From: SZUA-430 sp040080835
GTDB lineage: Bacteria; Pseudomonadota; Alphaproteobacteria; Micropepsales; Micropepsaceae
Direction of reading: 5' to 3'
NCBI GenBank assembly: GCA_040080835.1
Contig: JBEBHP010000006.1
Location: forward strand, 62,001-126,000
Length of the DNA stretch: 64,000 nt
Shown here in pieces: positions 49,754 to 59,172 of this stretch; within the stretch, counting starts at the first letter, position 1, and each line of letters opens with the position of its first letter. Made by a program: the position numbers and the translations under genes. The notes under the pieces were generated by a model. The model was not told the origin of the DNA and searched no databases. It saw only the letters and a program-made list of their open reading frames with translations.

Positions 49754-50299
49754 CTAGTTTTCGGGTCCCAGTGCCTGGTCCAGCCAGGCGCTCAGCGTGC
49801 GCGCCGCCGGCGAAGGATTGGTGCTCGTCCAGTCACCCCTGTTGTCGATCATGACCTCGGAATAGCTGTGCGTGACCTCATCATAGGCAAGGCAATAGGT
49901 GAGGTGTTGCCCCATGTCGGCCGCCGTCATTTTTGGATCGGTCGGCTTCGCCCGGGCTGCTTCGGCAATCAGCGGGTAATTCTTTGCGATATCGGCCGCA
50001 GGGACTTTGCGTTCCGTTGCCGTGGCACCATTATATCGAAGCTTTAGCTCGTCTTCACTCATGTGCAGGGCATCCTTTGGAGACCATGGATTGACGAGAT
50101 TGTTCACCGCGCTTCGAATATCATAGCGCAGGACCGTACCTGACGCGTCAATTACGGTGCCGTGACGCTGGTAACCCCAGGCGTGGTTCACGTACTCTCG
50201 CCCGCACAGCCATTTCTGCGCCGTGGCCGACGGCGGCTGTTCATAGCTTTCGCAAGCGGTAACACCAAATGCGAGTGCAAGGGCGAGATAGCGGAACAT
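49754..50299 (-). CDS. Lipoprotein of unknown function
   Basis: This 181-residue protein has a short signal peptide with lipobox VTAC near residue 16 (ALALAFGVTACES). The core LCGREYVNHAWGYQRHGTVIDASGTVLRYDIR is shared with the shorter protein at 47262. A cysteine recurs at HLTYCLAYD, and the C terminus is ARTLSAWLDQALGPEN. GAGGA precedes the ATG at 50299. No function is known; the shared core suggests a small local family. Confidence 0.7.
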   Translation of the reverse strand: MFRYLALALAFGVTACESYEQPPSATAQKWLCGREYVNHAWGYQRHGTVIDASGTVLRYDIRSAVNNLVNPWSPKDALHMSEDELKLRYNGATATERKVPAADIAKNYPLIAEAARAKPTDPKMTAADMGQHLTYCLAYDEVTHSYSEVMIDNRGDWTSTNPSPAARTLSAWLDQALGPEN

Positions 50300-50393
50300 G
50301 GGGAAATCCTCTGTCACTTGGCCTGAGTATATGCGATCGGATTGTGGCGCAAACAGGACAACAGGCCTTCGGCGCGCAACCGCGGGCGCAAGA

Positions 50394-50954
50394 TCACGCG
50401 GCTTGCGGTTTTATCATCAGCGCGATGACAACTCCCGCAGCGAGACCTGAGACCACTTCGATCACGATCTGCGCCCCCGTATAGTCAAGCGGATAGCCAT
50501 ACCAGTTCCAGTAGGAAACATTGGTCGCGATCGCGGCTGAAACATGGATGAGCGCCACAAACGACACGCGCATCGCAAACGCGGCAATCGTCGTCATGGA
50601 CAGAAGGAAGGCCGCAATCAAGGCCTGTGTCGCTTCCTTTGCAAACTCAACGCCAAGCATGGCAGGTGTCATGGTCAGACCCGCTCCCGCTGGACGAAAG
50701 AGCAGCAGCCCGGACGGCGTGGTCTTCACTTTTTCGGAGTATGCCTTTTCAGCGTCCGGCGTGCCGGGGTCCATCCAGGGGAAAATGTAGAGCCCGGGCT
50801 TCGATCCCGCAGCAGTTTCCAGCGCAGGCAGAACACTCGCTTCTTCCTGCAATTCGCTGAAGCCGATCCAGCCCAGTGGCGTGGCCATGTGAGCGATGGA
50901 AGTCCAGGCAAACATGGCGATGCCGCCAAGAATGCCCGCGATGAGAATGCGCAT
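50394..50954 (-). CDS. Membrane protein of unknown function
   Basis: This 186-residue protein has an N-terminal membrane helix (RILIAGILGGIAMFAWTSIAH), a periplasmic section of about 85 residues and three further helices (about 100-180). AAGGGG precedes the ATG at 50954. The pattern of one N-terminal helix, W-S/T-x-x-H-M and a WNWYGYP motif before the last helix is one I have seen in uncharacterised proteobacterial membrane proteins, but I cannot name it. Confidence 0.75.
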   Translation of the reverse strand: MRILIAGILGGIAMFAWTSIAHMATPLGWIGFSELQEEASVLPALETAAGSKPGLYIFPWMDPGTPDAEKAYSEKVKTTPSGLLLFRPAGAGLTMTPAMLGVEFAKEATQALIAAFLLSMTTIAAFAMRVSFVALIHVSAAIATNVSYWNWYGYPLDYTGAQIVIEVVSGLAAGVVIALMIKPQAA

Positions 50955-51091
50955 GAGTGAAGACCCCTTACGGATTGATCGTAGGGACACACTACAATAG
51001 GTGTCAGTGCCCGGCAATCAATGCCGGCGCGATGGTGCGATGCGGGGTGAATTTTGATCGGAATGCCAGGAGTTGAAAGGCCGTCGGCCGT

Positions 51092-52888
51092 TCACTTGGC
51101 CTTCGCGTAGGTCCCCGGTGCTGGTTCGATCACCTCAAGCTTGCCGTCGCCCGGTACGCGTGCGGGGACCTTGTCGCCTGATTGCCTGGAGAGCCACTTG
51201 TCCCAGTGAGGCCACCAGGAACCAGGCGTTTCGGTGGCGCCCGCAATCCATTCTTCGGCGGTATCCGGCAGTTTGTCGTTCGTCCAGTGCTGGTATTTCT
51301 TTGCGTCCGGATGATTGATGACGCCCGCGATGTGCCCGGAGCCCGCCATCATGAAAGTGACCGGGCCCTTGAACAGCTTGGTCGACTTGTAGACCGAGCG
51401 GTACGGTGCAATGTGGTCTTCCTTCGAAGACTGAAGGTAAATCGGGATCTTCACCTTTGACAGATTGAGCTTTTCGCCGGCCAGCACCATCTTGCCCTTT
51501 GACAGGCTGTTGTCGCGATAGCATTCGCGCAGGTAGAACATCTGCATGTTGATCGGCATGCGCGTCGTATCGGAATTCCAGTAGAGCAGGTCAAAGCGCA
51601 TCGGATCGCGGCCAAGCAGGTAGTTGTTCACCACGAAGCTCCAGATCAGGTCGTTGGAGCGCAGCATGTTGAACGTGGTTGCCATCTTCGATCCGTCGAG
51701 ATAGCCACCGGAAGCCTTCATGGTCTCTTCCATCGAGGCAAGCTGCGCATCGTCGATGAAAACCTGCAGGTCGCCTGACTCGGAGAAGTCAGCCTGCGCC
51801 GCAAAGAATGTTGCGGACTTGATGCGGTTGTCACCCTTGGCAGCCATATAAGCCAGCGTCGCCGACAACAGCGTGCCGCCGATGCAGTAACCGATCGCAT
51901 TGACTTCCTTTTCACCTGTCGCCAGTTCGATGGCGTCAAGTGCTGCGAATATTCCCTCGCGCATGTAGTCTTCGAACGTCTTCTGGGCGAGCTGGGCGTC
52001 CGGGTTGACCCACGATGCAACGAACACGGTGTAACCGCGCGCAGTCGCCCATTTGACGAACGAGTTTTTGTCTCCCAGGTCCAGGATGTAGTACTTGTTG
52101 ATCCACGGCGGAAAAATGACGAGCGGGCGCTTGTATTGCTGCTCCGTTGTCGGCTCGTACTGAATGAGCTGCATCAAGTCGTTCTGGAACACGACTTTGC
52201 CAGGCGTCAGTGCCAGGTTGCGACCGACTTCGAAATATTCCATGTCGGTCTGCGTGATGGCCAACTGCCCCTTGCCGCGCTCGAGGTCACGCAACAGGTT
52301 GTCCAGACCCTTGACCAGGTTCTCGCCGTTTGACTCGAGCGTGGTGCGCAGCACTTCCGGATTTGTAAACAGGAAGTTCGAAGGGGAAAGCGCATCCGCG
52401 AACTGCTTTGTGTAGAAGTCGATCCGCATGCGCGTCTTGTCGTCGAGGCCCTTCACATCGCCCATCGATGACTGAAGCCAGCGGGCGGTGAGCAGATAGG
52501 ACTGCTTGATGAAGTCGAATATCTGGTTTTCCGACCAGTCCTTGTCCTTGAAGCGCTTGTCGCCGGACATGGGTTCGATCACGGGCTGGACGTCTTCGCC
52601 CAGCAACCTCTTGGCGGAGTGCTGCCAGAGATTGAGATAGTCCTGCCAGAGTTTGAAATTCGCTTCGACGAAGTGGCCAGGATTGCGTACGGCCTGGCTC
52701 AGGAAGTCGACAAAGGTCTGACCAAGATTCAGGGGATCGTTGTTGCCGGCCTTCGGCGGGTTTTTCGCCTGCGCCTTCATGAAGTCGCTGACCAGACGCT
52801 GGCTCTGCGCCGCGACCTTCAGCATGTTGCGCGAAAACTCGGCTGGATCGTTGACCCGGAACTCGGTCTTCTTGGGCTTGTCCTGCAT
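51092..52888 (-). CDS. phaC: Class I poly(3-hydroxyalkanoate) synthase
   Basis: PhaC (598 residues) polymerises hydroxyacyl-CoA into PHA storage granules. The alpha/beta-hydrolase core has the lipase-like box GYCIGG with nucleophile Cys335, Asp491 (KEDHIAP) and His519 (GSGHIAG). The N-terminal domain contains NPGHFVEANFKLWQDYLNLWQ, typical of class I enzymes, and the length fits. GGAGGG precedes the ATG at 52888; the frame is open 39 codons upstream. No phaA, phaB, phasin or phaR genes are next to it, so the pathway is split across the genome. Confidence 0.96.
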   Translation of the reverse strand: MQDKPKKTEFRVNDPAEFSRNMLKVAAQSQRLVSDFMKAQAKNPPKAGNNDPLNLGQTFVDFLSQAVRNPGHFVEANFKLWQDYLNLWQHSAKRLLGEDVQPVIEPMSGDKRFKDKDWSENQIFDFIKQSYLLTARWLQSSMGDVKGLDDKTRMRIDFYTKQFADALSPSNFLFTNPEVLRTTLESNGENLVKGLDNLLRDLERGKGQLAITQTDMEYFEVGRNLALTPGKVVFQNDLMQLIQYEPTTEQQYKRPLVIFPPWINKYYILDLGDKNSFVKWATARGYTVFVASWVNPDAQLAQKTFEDYMREGIFAALDAIELATGEKEVNAIGYCIGGTLLSATLAYMAAKGDNRIKSATFFAAQADFSESGDLQVFIDDAQLASMEETMKASGGYLDGSKMATTFNMLRSNDLIWSFVVNNYLLGRDPMRFDLLYWNSDTTRMPINMQMFYLRECYRDNSLSKGKMVLAGEKLNLSKVKIPIYLQSSKEDHIAPYRSVYKSTKLFKGPVTFMMAGSGHIAGVINHPDAKKYQHWTNDKLPDTAEEWIAGATETPGSWWPHWDKWLSRQSGDKVPARVPGDGKLEVIEPAPGTYAKAK

Positions 52889-53110
52889 GGTATCCCTCCG
52901 AACCGGTCGGAAATGACCGGCATAGTCCCGCGGGGCGGCCGGTCTGCGGCAGCGACTGGGATGCGGCATCTGACACACTCCCGCTTTTAAGCTTGTAACC
53001 CACAAATATTAAAGGTGGAGTTTCCATCCGGTTTCGCGCAAAATCACTTCATTCCCAAGGGCTAGGGCGTCGGCGCATTTGCGCCCCAATTTGCATGGAG
53101 CTGTCGCGTT

Positions 53111-53617
53111 ATGTCGCGCTTTGAATTCAAACTGATTTCTGTTGCCGTTTCGGTCGGCCTTTTGGCCGGTTGTTCCACAATGCCGGAATGGACAAAGCCT
53201 TCGACCTGGGTCGATGGTGTGACCGATGCAGGAAAACCTGCAGAAAAGGCCGACGAAAAGGCCGAAGCCACACCGGTTGCCAAGCCCGCGACGACAGCGG
53301 GCAGCGAAGCGGAACCCGTAGTCGACCCGCTGGCGCCGGAGCCGCAGGTAGCCCGCATCAAGCCAACGGACGCCCCGACCGAGTTCCCGAACGTCAACAC
53401 GCAGCCTGAACCCCGCCAGGTCACTACAACCGAATCACAGCGCCGCGAAATCCGCGACAGTCTGGTTGCCGACCGGGACAACGCCCAGCATACCGCCGAC
53501 GAACTCAAGGGTGGGCAAGCCCCAGCAGCGGCTCCGCCGCCAGCAGCCAAACCTGCAAGCACAACGCCGGAAACCGATGCAACAACAGGCGAAAAAAAGC
53601 CGGACGGAACGCCGTAA
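53111..53617 (+). CDS. Pro/Ala/Glu-rich lipoprotein
   Basis: This 168-residue protein has a lipobox LLAGC near residue 21. The mature part is Pro/Ala/Lys/Glu-rich and probably disordered, with one conserved-looking block, EFPNVNTQPEPRQVTTTESQRREIRDSLVADRDNAQHTADELKGG, that looks helical. It may tether the outer membrane or act as a spacer. It is divergent from phaC. I recall similar lipoproteins upstream of this aminotransferase-hom region in other Alphaproteobacteria, but this is not verified. Confidence 0.75.
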   Translation: MSRFEFKLISVAVSVGLLAGCSTMPEWTKPSTWVDGVTDAGKPAEKADEKAEATPVAKPATTAGSEAEPVVDPLAPEPQVARIKPTDAPTEFPNVNTQPEPRQVTTTESQRREIRDSLVADRDNAQHTADELKGGQAPAAAPPPAAKPASTTPETDATTGEKKPDGTP

Positions 53618-53744
53618 ACACAAAGCTTTGGTTTGAGAGAGCAATCCCGTCTCGGGGTAGACTGGCTTCCGGGCGTATCGCAAGCGCGGCGCGTCCGTTT
53701 GGCTTATCACCTCGGAAGAGGGACTCCCGGGAAGTGGAACAATC

Positions 53745-54965
53745 GTGAATTCTGATTTTTTGCGCATAAAGCGCTTGCCGCCCTACGTATTTGAGGAAGT
53801 AAACCGCCTCAAGGCCAAGGCGCGCGCAGCGGGTGAAGACATCATCGACTTCGGCATGGGTAATCCCGACATGCCGACGCCGAAGCATATCGTAGACAAA
53901 CTCATCGAGACCGTCGCCGATCCCCGCACGAACCGCTATTCGGCATCACGTGGCATTCCAGGCCTGCGCAAGGCGATGGCCGCATATTATGACCGTCGCT
54001 TCGGGGTGAAACTCGACCCGGATCGCGAAGTAATTGCGACGCTGGGATCAAAGGAAGGTTTTGCAAACCTTGCCCAGGCTATGACCGCGCCTGGAGATAC
54101 CATTCTCGTTCCCAATCCTTCCTATCCGATCCACGCTTTCGGTTTTATCCTGGCTGGCGCATCGATCCGCCACGTTGAGGCGTCGAGCCCTGAGCAGTTC
54201 CTTCGCGGCATGGAACGCGCCGTGCGCCACGCTGTGCCGCCGCCAACTGCTGTAGTGGTAAGCTATCCATCCAACCCGACAGCGCAGGTTGTCGATCTCG
54301 CCTTTTATGAAGAGGTCGTGAAGTTCGCCAAGGCCAAGGGGCTCTGGGTGCTGAGCGATCTGGCCTATGCCGAAATCTATTTTGGCGACAGGCCGCCACC
54401 GTCAATGCTGCAGGTGGAAGGCGCAAAGGATATCGTCGTTGAGTTCAATTCACTCTCAAAGACCTATGCAATGCCGGGCTGGCGCATGGGTTTCGCGGCT
54501 GGAAATGAAAAGCTGATCCACGCACTCGGTCGCATCAAGTCCTACCTCGACTACGGCGCCTTCACACCGATCCAGGTCGCCGCGGCCGCGGCACTCAACG
54601 GTCCGCAGGACTGTGTCGACGAGATGCGCGCCATCTACAAGTCCAGGCGCGATGTCATGATCGACGGCTTCGCACGGGCAGGCTGGAATGTGCCAGCACC
54701 GGAAGCATCCATGTTTGCATGGGCACCCATTCCCGAGCGGTTCCGTGCCATGGGATCGCTTCAGTTCTCGAAGTTGCTGCTTGAACACGCGCACGTCGCA
54801 GTCGCGCCTGGCGTCGGCTTTGGCGAATATGGTGACGGTCATGTCCGCATTGCACTCGTTGAAAACGAGCAGCGCATCCGCCAGGCGGCACGCAGCATCC
54901 GCAAGTTTCTGTCTTCAGGTCCCGTCCAGCAGGAGGCGGGCCACGCTCGCTCCGCCGCACAATGA
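53745..54965 (+). CDS. PLP-dependent aminotransferase, class I/II (AlaC-like)
   Basis: This 406-residue fold-type I aminotransferase binds PLP at Lys239 (FNSLSKTYAMPGWRMGF); other cofactor contacts are NPDMPTP near 40, SASRGIPGLR, NPSYP near 124-128, SNPTAQVV and SDLAYAEIYF. It is closest in pattern to the glutamate-pyruvate (AlaC) and LL-diaminopimelate aminotransferase group. The start is GTG 53745. Its stop overlaps the homoserine dehydrogenase ATG (ATGA), so the two are translationally coupled, a common alphaproteobacterial pairing in amino acid synthesis. Confidence 0.92.
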   Translation: MNSDFLRIKRLPPYVFEEVNRLKAKARAAGEDIIDFGMGNPDMPTPKHIVDKLIETVADPRTNRYSASRGIPGLRKAMAAYYDRRFGVKLDPDREVIATLGSKEGFANLAQAMTAPGDTILVPNPSYPIHAFGFILAGASIRHVEASSPEQFLRGMERAVRHAVPPPTAVVVSYPSNPTAQVVDLAFYEEVVKFAKAKGLWVLSDLAYAEIYFGDRPPPSMLQVEGAKDIVVEFNSLSKTYAMPGWRMGFAAGNEKLIHALGRIKSYLDYGAFTPIQVAAAAALNGPQDCVDEMRAIYKSRRDVMIDGFARAGWNVPAPEASMFAWAPIPERFRAMGSLQFSKLLLEHAHVAVAPGVGFGEYGDGHVRIALVENEQRIRQAARSIRKFLSSGPVQQEAGHARSAAQ

Positions 54966-56251
54966 AACCTTTACGCGTAGGAATTGCCGGTCTCGGCACT
55001 GTCGGAGCCACGGTCGCCCGCATCATCATCGATCGGGGGCAGGAACTGTCATCCCGCTGCGGGCGCGTTCTCGAACTCAAGGCCGTAAGCGCCCGCGTTC
55101 AGTCGAAGAGCCGTGGCTTCCCGATGGATGGCATTGAATGGTTCGATGATCCGGTCAAACTCGCTTCATCCGCTGGCATCGACTTGTTCATCGAGTTGAT
55201 GGGCGGCGAAGCCGGCGTTGCAAAGGTCTCGGTTGAAGCGGCAATCGCTCGCGCCATACCGGTGGTCACCGCGAACAAGGCGTTGCTCGCCCATCACGGC
55301 GTGGCGCTCGCGAAGGCCGCTGAAGACAGGAACCTGGCGCTGAACTTCGAAGCGGCGGTAGCTGGCGGCATCCCCATCATCAAGTCACTGCGCGAAGGTC
55401 TGGGTGCAAACCGCATCTCGCGCGTCTATGGAATATTGAACGGCACTTGCAACTACATCCTGACGACAATGGAAGCATCAGGGCGCAGCTTCGAGGATGT
55501 ACTCGCTGAAGCCCAGAAGCTGGGCTATGCCGAAGCAGACCCGACCTTCGACATAGGAGGGATGGACACGGCGCACAAACTGTCCCTCCTCGCAGCTGTT
55601 GCGTTCGGAAACGCGCCGGCGCTGGACGGCATTCATGTCGAGGGCATCCAGCGCATCACGCCGATGGATATCAACTTTGCAAACGAGTTTGGCTTCCGCA
55701 TCAAATTGCTGGGTATCGCAACGCGCACTGCCGACGGCATCGAGCAGCGCGTACATCCTTCAATGGTACCCCACGGCACGCCGCTGGCCGATGTCGACAG
55801 CGTGTTCAACGCCGTGGTCGCGGAAGGCGACCTCGTCGGAAAGTCTGTGTATGAAGGCAGGGGTGCCGGAGCAGGTCCCACGGCGTCGGCCGTGCTGTCG
55901 GACGTCCTCGACATTGCCCGGGGCCTGCGTTTACCCACGTTTGGGGCGCCGGCCGCCCATATTTCGCGGCCCGCCATCGTGCCGGTTTCCGACCACATCG
56001 GAGCCTGCTATCTGCGGTTCACGGTGATTGACAGGCCGGGGGTAATCGCGGTTTTGTCCCGCTGTCTGGCCGATCAGGCCATATCGATCGAATCCATGCT
56101 ACAGCGCAGCCGCGCACCAGGCGAAGCAGTCCCTGTCGTCATGATCACGCACGAAGCCCAGGAGGCCGGCATGGCCAAGGCGCTTCAGGCCGTGGTCGCA
56201 ACCGGCACCGTAATGGAACAGCCTTGCATGGTCCGGATTGAACGTTTCTGA
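54962..56251 (+). CDS. hom: Homoserine dehydrogenase
   Basis: This 429-residue enzyme reduces aspartate semialdehyde to homoserine, the branch to threonine and methionine. The N-terminal NAD(P) motif is GIAGLGTVGATVARII. The catalytic block is KLGYAEADPTFDIGGMDTAHKLSLLAAVAFG, preceded by NGTCNYILT. A C-terminal ACT domain (about 345-425: YLRFTVIDRPGVIAVLSRCLADQAISIESML) gives feedback control, probably by threonine. It overlaps the aminotransferase by four bases, and glpX follows after 7 bp. Confidence 0.97.
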   Translation: MKPLRVGIAGLGTVGATVARIIIDRGQELSSRCGRVLELKAVSARVQSKSRGFPMDGIEWFDDPVKLASSAGIDLFIELMGGEAGVAKVSVEAAIARAIPVVTANKALLAHHGVALAKAAEDRNLALNFEAAVAGGIPIIKSLREGLGANRISRVYGILNGTCNYILTTMEASGRSFEDVLAEAQKLGYAEADPTFDIGGMDTAHKLSLLAAVAFGNAPALDGIHVEGIQRITPMDINFANEFGFRIKLLGIATRTADGIEQRVHPSMVPHGTPLADVDSVFNAVVAEGDLVGKSVYEGRGAGAGPTASAVLSDVLDIARGLRLPTFGAPAAHISRPAIVPVSDHIGACYLRFTVIDRPGVIAVLSRCLADQAISIESMLQRSRAPGEAVPVVMITHEAQEAGMAKALQAVVATGTVMEQPCMVRIERF

Positions 56252-56258
56252 GGGAACT

Positions 56259-57233
56259 ATGTCTGACATTATTTTGACTGATGGTTTGGAGCGGATCCTG
56301 ACGCTCGAACTCGCGCGTGTGACAGAAGCAGCCGCGATCGCGTCGTACGAACAGGTGGGTCGCGGAAACGAGCACAATGCTGACCAGGCAGCGGTCGACG
56401 CAATGCGCCGTGCGCTGAACCAGTGCAATTTCGATGGCACGGTAGTCATCGGTGAAGGCGAACGCGACGAGGCCCCGATGCTTTTCATCGGCGAAAAGGT
56501 TGGCACGGGCAAAGGTCCAAAAGTTGACATCGCGCTTGACCCGCTTGAAGGCACGACACTCACTGCGAAGGCAATGGCAAACGCACTTGCAGTTGTCGCG
56601 GTGGCGGAAGGCGGAAGCCTCCTGCACGCCCCCGACACCTACATGGACAAGATTGCCATTGGCGGCGGCTACCCCGATGGCGTGGTCGATCTCGATGCAG
56701 ACCCGCGCGACAACATTCTGGCGCTCGCCAAGGCCAAGGGCGTCCCTCCACAGGAAATCAGAGCCTGCATTCTGGACCGCCCGAGGCACTCGGACCTGAT
56801 CGAAAAGGTGCGCCAGGCCGGAGCCGCCGTTGCACTGATTTCGGACGGCGACATCGCAGGTGTCATTCACACCAGCGACCCGGATACGGGCATCGACATC
56901 TATATAGGTCAGGGCGGCGCGCCAGAGGGTGTTCTTGCCGCCGCGGCGCTTCGCTGCGTCGGCGGCCAGATCCAGGGCCGACTGGTATTCCGCAACGATG
57001 ATGAGCGCGGCCGCGCAGCGCGTATTGGCATCAAGGACTTCAACCGCAAATACAACACTATCGACCTGGCGTCGGGCGACGTGATGTTTGCCGCAACTGG
57101 CGTGACCGATGGGTCAATGCTCCGGGGCATTCATCGCCTGGGAAAGTTCATGACCAGCGAAACCATCGTCATGCGTTCCAAAACCGGGACCGTACGCTGG
57201 ATCAAGGCGCGGCACGTCATCAAAGAGCGCTGA
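56259..57233 (+). CDS. glpX: Class II fructose-1,6-bisphosphatase (GlpX)
   Basis: GlpX (324 residues) removes the 1-phosphate of fructose-1,6-bisphosphate in gluconeogenesis. Diagnostic blocks are GRGNEHNADQAAVDAMR, IGEGERDEAPMLFIGE (metal ligands), IALDPLEGTTLTA, and GGAPEGVLAAAALRC. GAGGGAACT precedes the ATG at 56259. It lies between hom and recJ, an order frequent in Alphaproteobacteria. It is the only FBPase in this window. Confidence 0.97.
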   Translation: MSDIILTDGLERILTLELARVTEAAAIASYEQVGRGNEHNADQAAVDAMRRALNQCNFDGTVVIGEGERDEAPMLFIGEKVGTGKGPKVDIALDPLEGTTLTAKAMANALAVVAVAEGGSLLHAPDTYMDKIAIGGGYPDGVVDLDADPRDNILALAKAKGVPPQEIRACILDRPRHSDLIEKVRQAGAAVALISDGDIAGVIHTSDPDTGIDIYIGQGGAPEGVLAAAALRCVGGQIQGRLVFRNDDERGRAARIGIKDFNRKYNTIDLASGDVMFAATGVTDGSMLRGIHRLGKFMTSETIVMRSKTGTVRWIKARHVIKER

Positions 57234-59039
57234 GTGATGCGGCAGCACCAGGCTGCAGCGGCTCAAGGTGGCGAGACAATTCTCAACGTCACACGGTCGG
57301 CGCTCGGACGGCGCTGGGTTGAACGCGCCACGAACACGTCCGATGTCCTTGCAATTGCACAGCGTCTTAACACGCACGAGGTGATCGCGCGCCTGCTGAA
57401 CGCCAGAGGCGTTACCGCGGATGATGCCAACACCTATTTGAACCCGTCGCTCAAGACAGACTTGCCTGATCCAAGTCTCGTCACAGACATGGATCATGCT
57501 GCAATTCGAATTGCCGATGCCATAGAGCGCGGCGAGCGCATGGCAATCTTTGGCGACTACGATGTGGATGGCGCTACGTCTTCAGCGCTCCTGGCTCGCT
57601 ACCTCGGAGCTGTAGGGACTTCGCCGCTGGTCTACATTCCTGATCGACTGACCGAAGGGTATGGCCCCAACATACCTGCAATGACAAAGCTTGCGGCGGA
57701 TGGCGCCAGGGTCATCGTAACCGTCGACTGCGGAACCCAGGCACACGATGCGATCGCTGCCGCCAGCGCACGGGGCGCGGATGTCATCATCTGCGATCAC
57801 CATTTGCCAGCCGATACGCTTCCCAAGGCCTACGCTGTCGTCAACCCGAACCGCACCGATGACACATCCGGCCTTGGGCAACTGGCGGCCATAGGCGTCA
57901 CATTCCTTCTTTGCGTCGCACTGAACCGCGAACTCCGAAACCGTGGCTTCTTTGAGCGCAGGACGGCACCCGACCTGCGCAACTGGCTCGGCATTGTGGC
58001 GCTTGGCACTGTTGCAGATGTGGTGCCGCTGACCGGTGTTAATCGTGCCTTTGTCATGAGGGGCCTCGATACCATCCGCACAGGTAGCGTACCCGGCCTC
58101 ACGGCACTGATGGAAGTCGGCCGCATTAGCGGCGCGCTTGAGCCCTATCACCTGGGATTTATTCTTGGGCCCCGCGTCAACGCAGGTGGACGGGTCGGGC
58201 GCTGTGACCTCGGGACTCGTCTCCTGACCACCGATGATATGAGCATGGCACGGGAGATCGCCCTCGAACTCGATGCGCTGAACCAGGAGCGCCGGGCCAT
58301 CGAGCAGGTCATGCTCGATGAGGCAATTGCGGTTGTAGAGACAAACGGCATCATCCGCAGCAGCCCCATTCTTGTAGTGCCACACGAAGGCTGGCACCCC
58401 GGCGTCATCGGAATCGTGGCCTCCAGACTCAAGGAGCGCTATGGCAAGCCTGCCATTGTGATCGCGATCAACGAGGGCATTGGCAAGGGATCGGGTCGGT
58501 CAGTTGCAGGCGTCAATCTTGGAACAGCGATCGTTGCAGCCAGGGAAGCGGGTCTGCTTGTCAATGGCGGCGGACATGCAATGGCAGCGGGCCTGACAGT
58601 TGATCCGGCACACATCGACGCGCTTGGTGCGTTCCTGTCGGACCAGCTCGCGGCCGACTGCATGGCCTCAAGCGAGGGCAAGATCCTTCTGCTCGAGGGC
58701 GCGCTGGCAGCCTCGGGTGCATCAGTGGAATTTTGCGATATTGTCGCGCGCTGTGGTCCCTACGGTGCAGGAAACAGCGAGCCCATATTTGTGTTGCCCG
58801 GACTCAAGGTGTCCTACTCATCCATCGTCGGAGAGCAGCACGTGCGTTGCGTGTTTCAGGGACGCGACGGCTCCAGGGTTTCCGGCATTGCCTTTCGCGC
58901 GCTTCAGTCTGAACTTGGTCCGGTCCTGTTGAAGTCAAAGGGTCGCGAAATTCATGTCGCGGCTTCGCTCAAGGCTGATGAGTGGCAGGGCCAGCGCCGC
59001 GTCCAGGCTATCATCAAGGACGCAGCCTTTTCGTCTTGA
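57234..59039 (+). CDS. recJ: RecJ, single-stranded-DNA exonuclease
   Basis: RecJ (601 residues) degrades single-stranded DNA 5' to 3' in recombination and mismatch repair. The DHH domain has FGDYDVDGATSSALLARYL and CDHHLPADTLPKAYAVVNPNR. The DHHA1 domain has GWHPGVIGIVASRLKERYGKPAIVIA, GSGRSVAGVNL and GGGHAMAAGL, and an OB-like C terminus follows. It begins right after the glpX stop; GTG 57234 and ATG 57237 are both possible. Confidence 0.97.
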   Translation: MMRQHQAAAAQGGETILNVTRSALGRRWVERATNTSDVLAIAQRLNTHEVIARLLNARGVTADDANTYLNPSLKTDLPDPSLVTDMDHAAIRIADAIERGERMAIFGDYDVDGATSSALLARYLGAVGTSPLVYIPDRLTEGYGPNIPAMTKLAADGARVIVTVDCGTQAHDAIAAASARGADVIICDHHLPADTLPKAYAVVNPNRTDDTSGLGQLAAIGVTFLLCVALNRELRNRGFFERRTAPDLRNWLGIVALGTVADVVPLTGVNRAFVMRGLDTIRTGSVPGLTALMEVGRISGALEPYHLGFILGPRVNAGGRVGRCDLGTRLLTTDDMSMAREIALELDALNQERRAIEQVMLDEAIAVVETNGIIRSSPILVVPHEGWHPGVIGIVASRLKERYGKPAIVIAINEGIGKGSGRSVAGVNLGTAIVAAREAGLLVNGGGHAMAAGLTVDPAHIDALGAFLSDQLAADCMASSEGKILLLEGALAASGASVEFCDIVARCGPYGAGNSEPIFVLPGLKVSYSSIVGEQHVRCVFQGRDGSRVSGIAFRALQSELGPVLLKSKGREIHVAASLKADEWQGQRRVQAIIKDAAFSS

Positions 59040-59100
59040 TACGGTCATATGGCAGATCACCGTTGGCGGGTCTCCCGTCACCGCAATCCCGGAAATGGGG

Positions 59101-59129
59101 CTCCCCCCGCTGCAACGCAGCGAGGGGAG
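59101..59129. terminator. GC-rich hairpin between recJ and the second porin
   Basis: CTCCCCCCGCTGC and GCAGCGAGGGGAG form 13-bp arms with one mismatch and an AAC loop. No T-run follows, so it may act as a bidirectional barrier or be a dispersed palindrome of the REP type rather than a standard terminator. Confidence 0.5.
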
Positions 59130-59172
59130 GAGGTAGTTTGAGGCACTTGGTAGTTAGTCAGTCACTTGAAAT

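Noticed and set aside
46320..50400. Idea that this whole stretch is an integrated island or prophage
   Set aside because: No integrase, attachment-site duplication, tRNA edge or phage gene is visible; only the repeat-bounded nuclease unit looks mobile.
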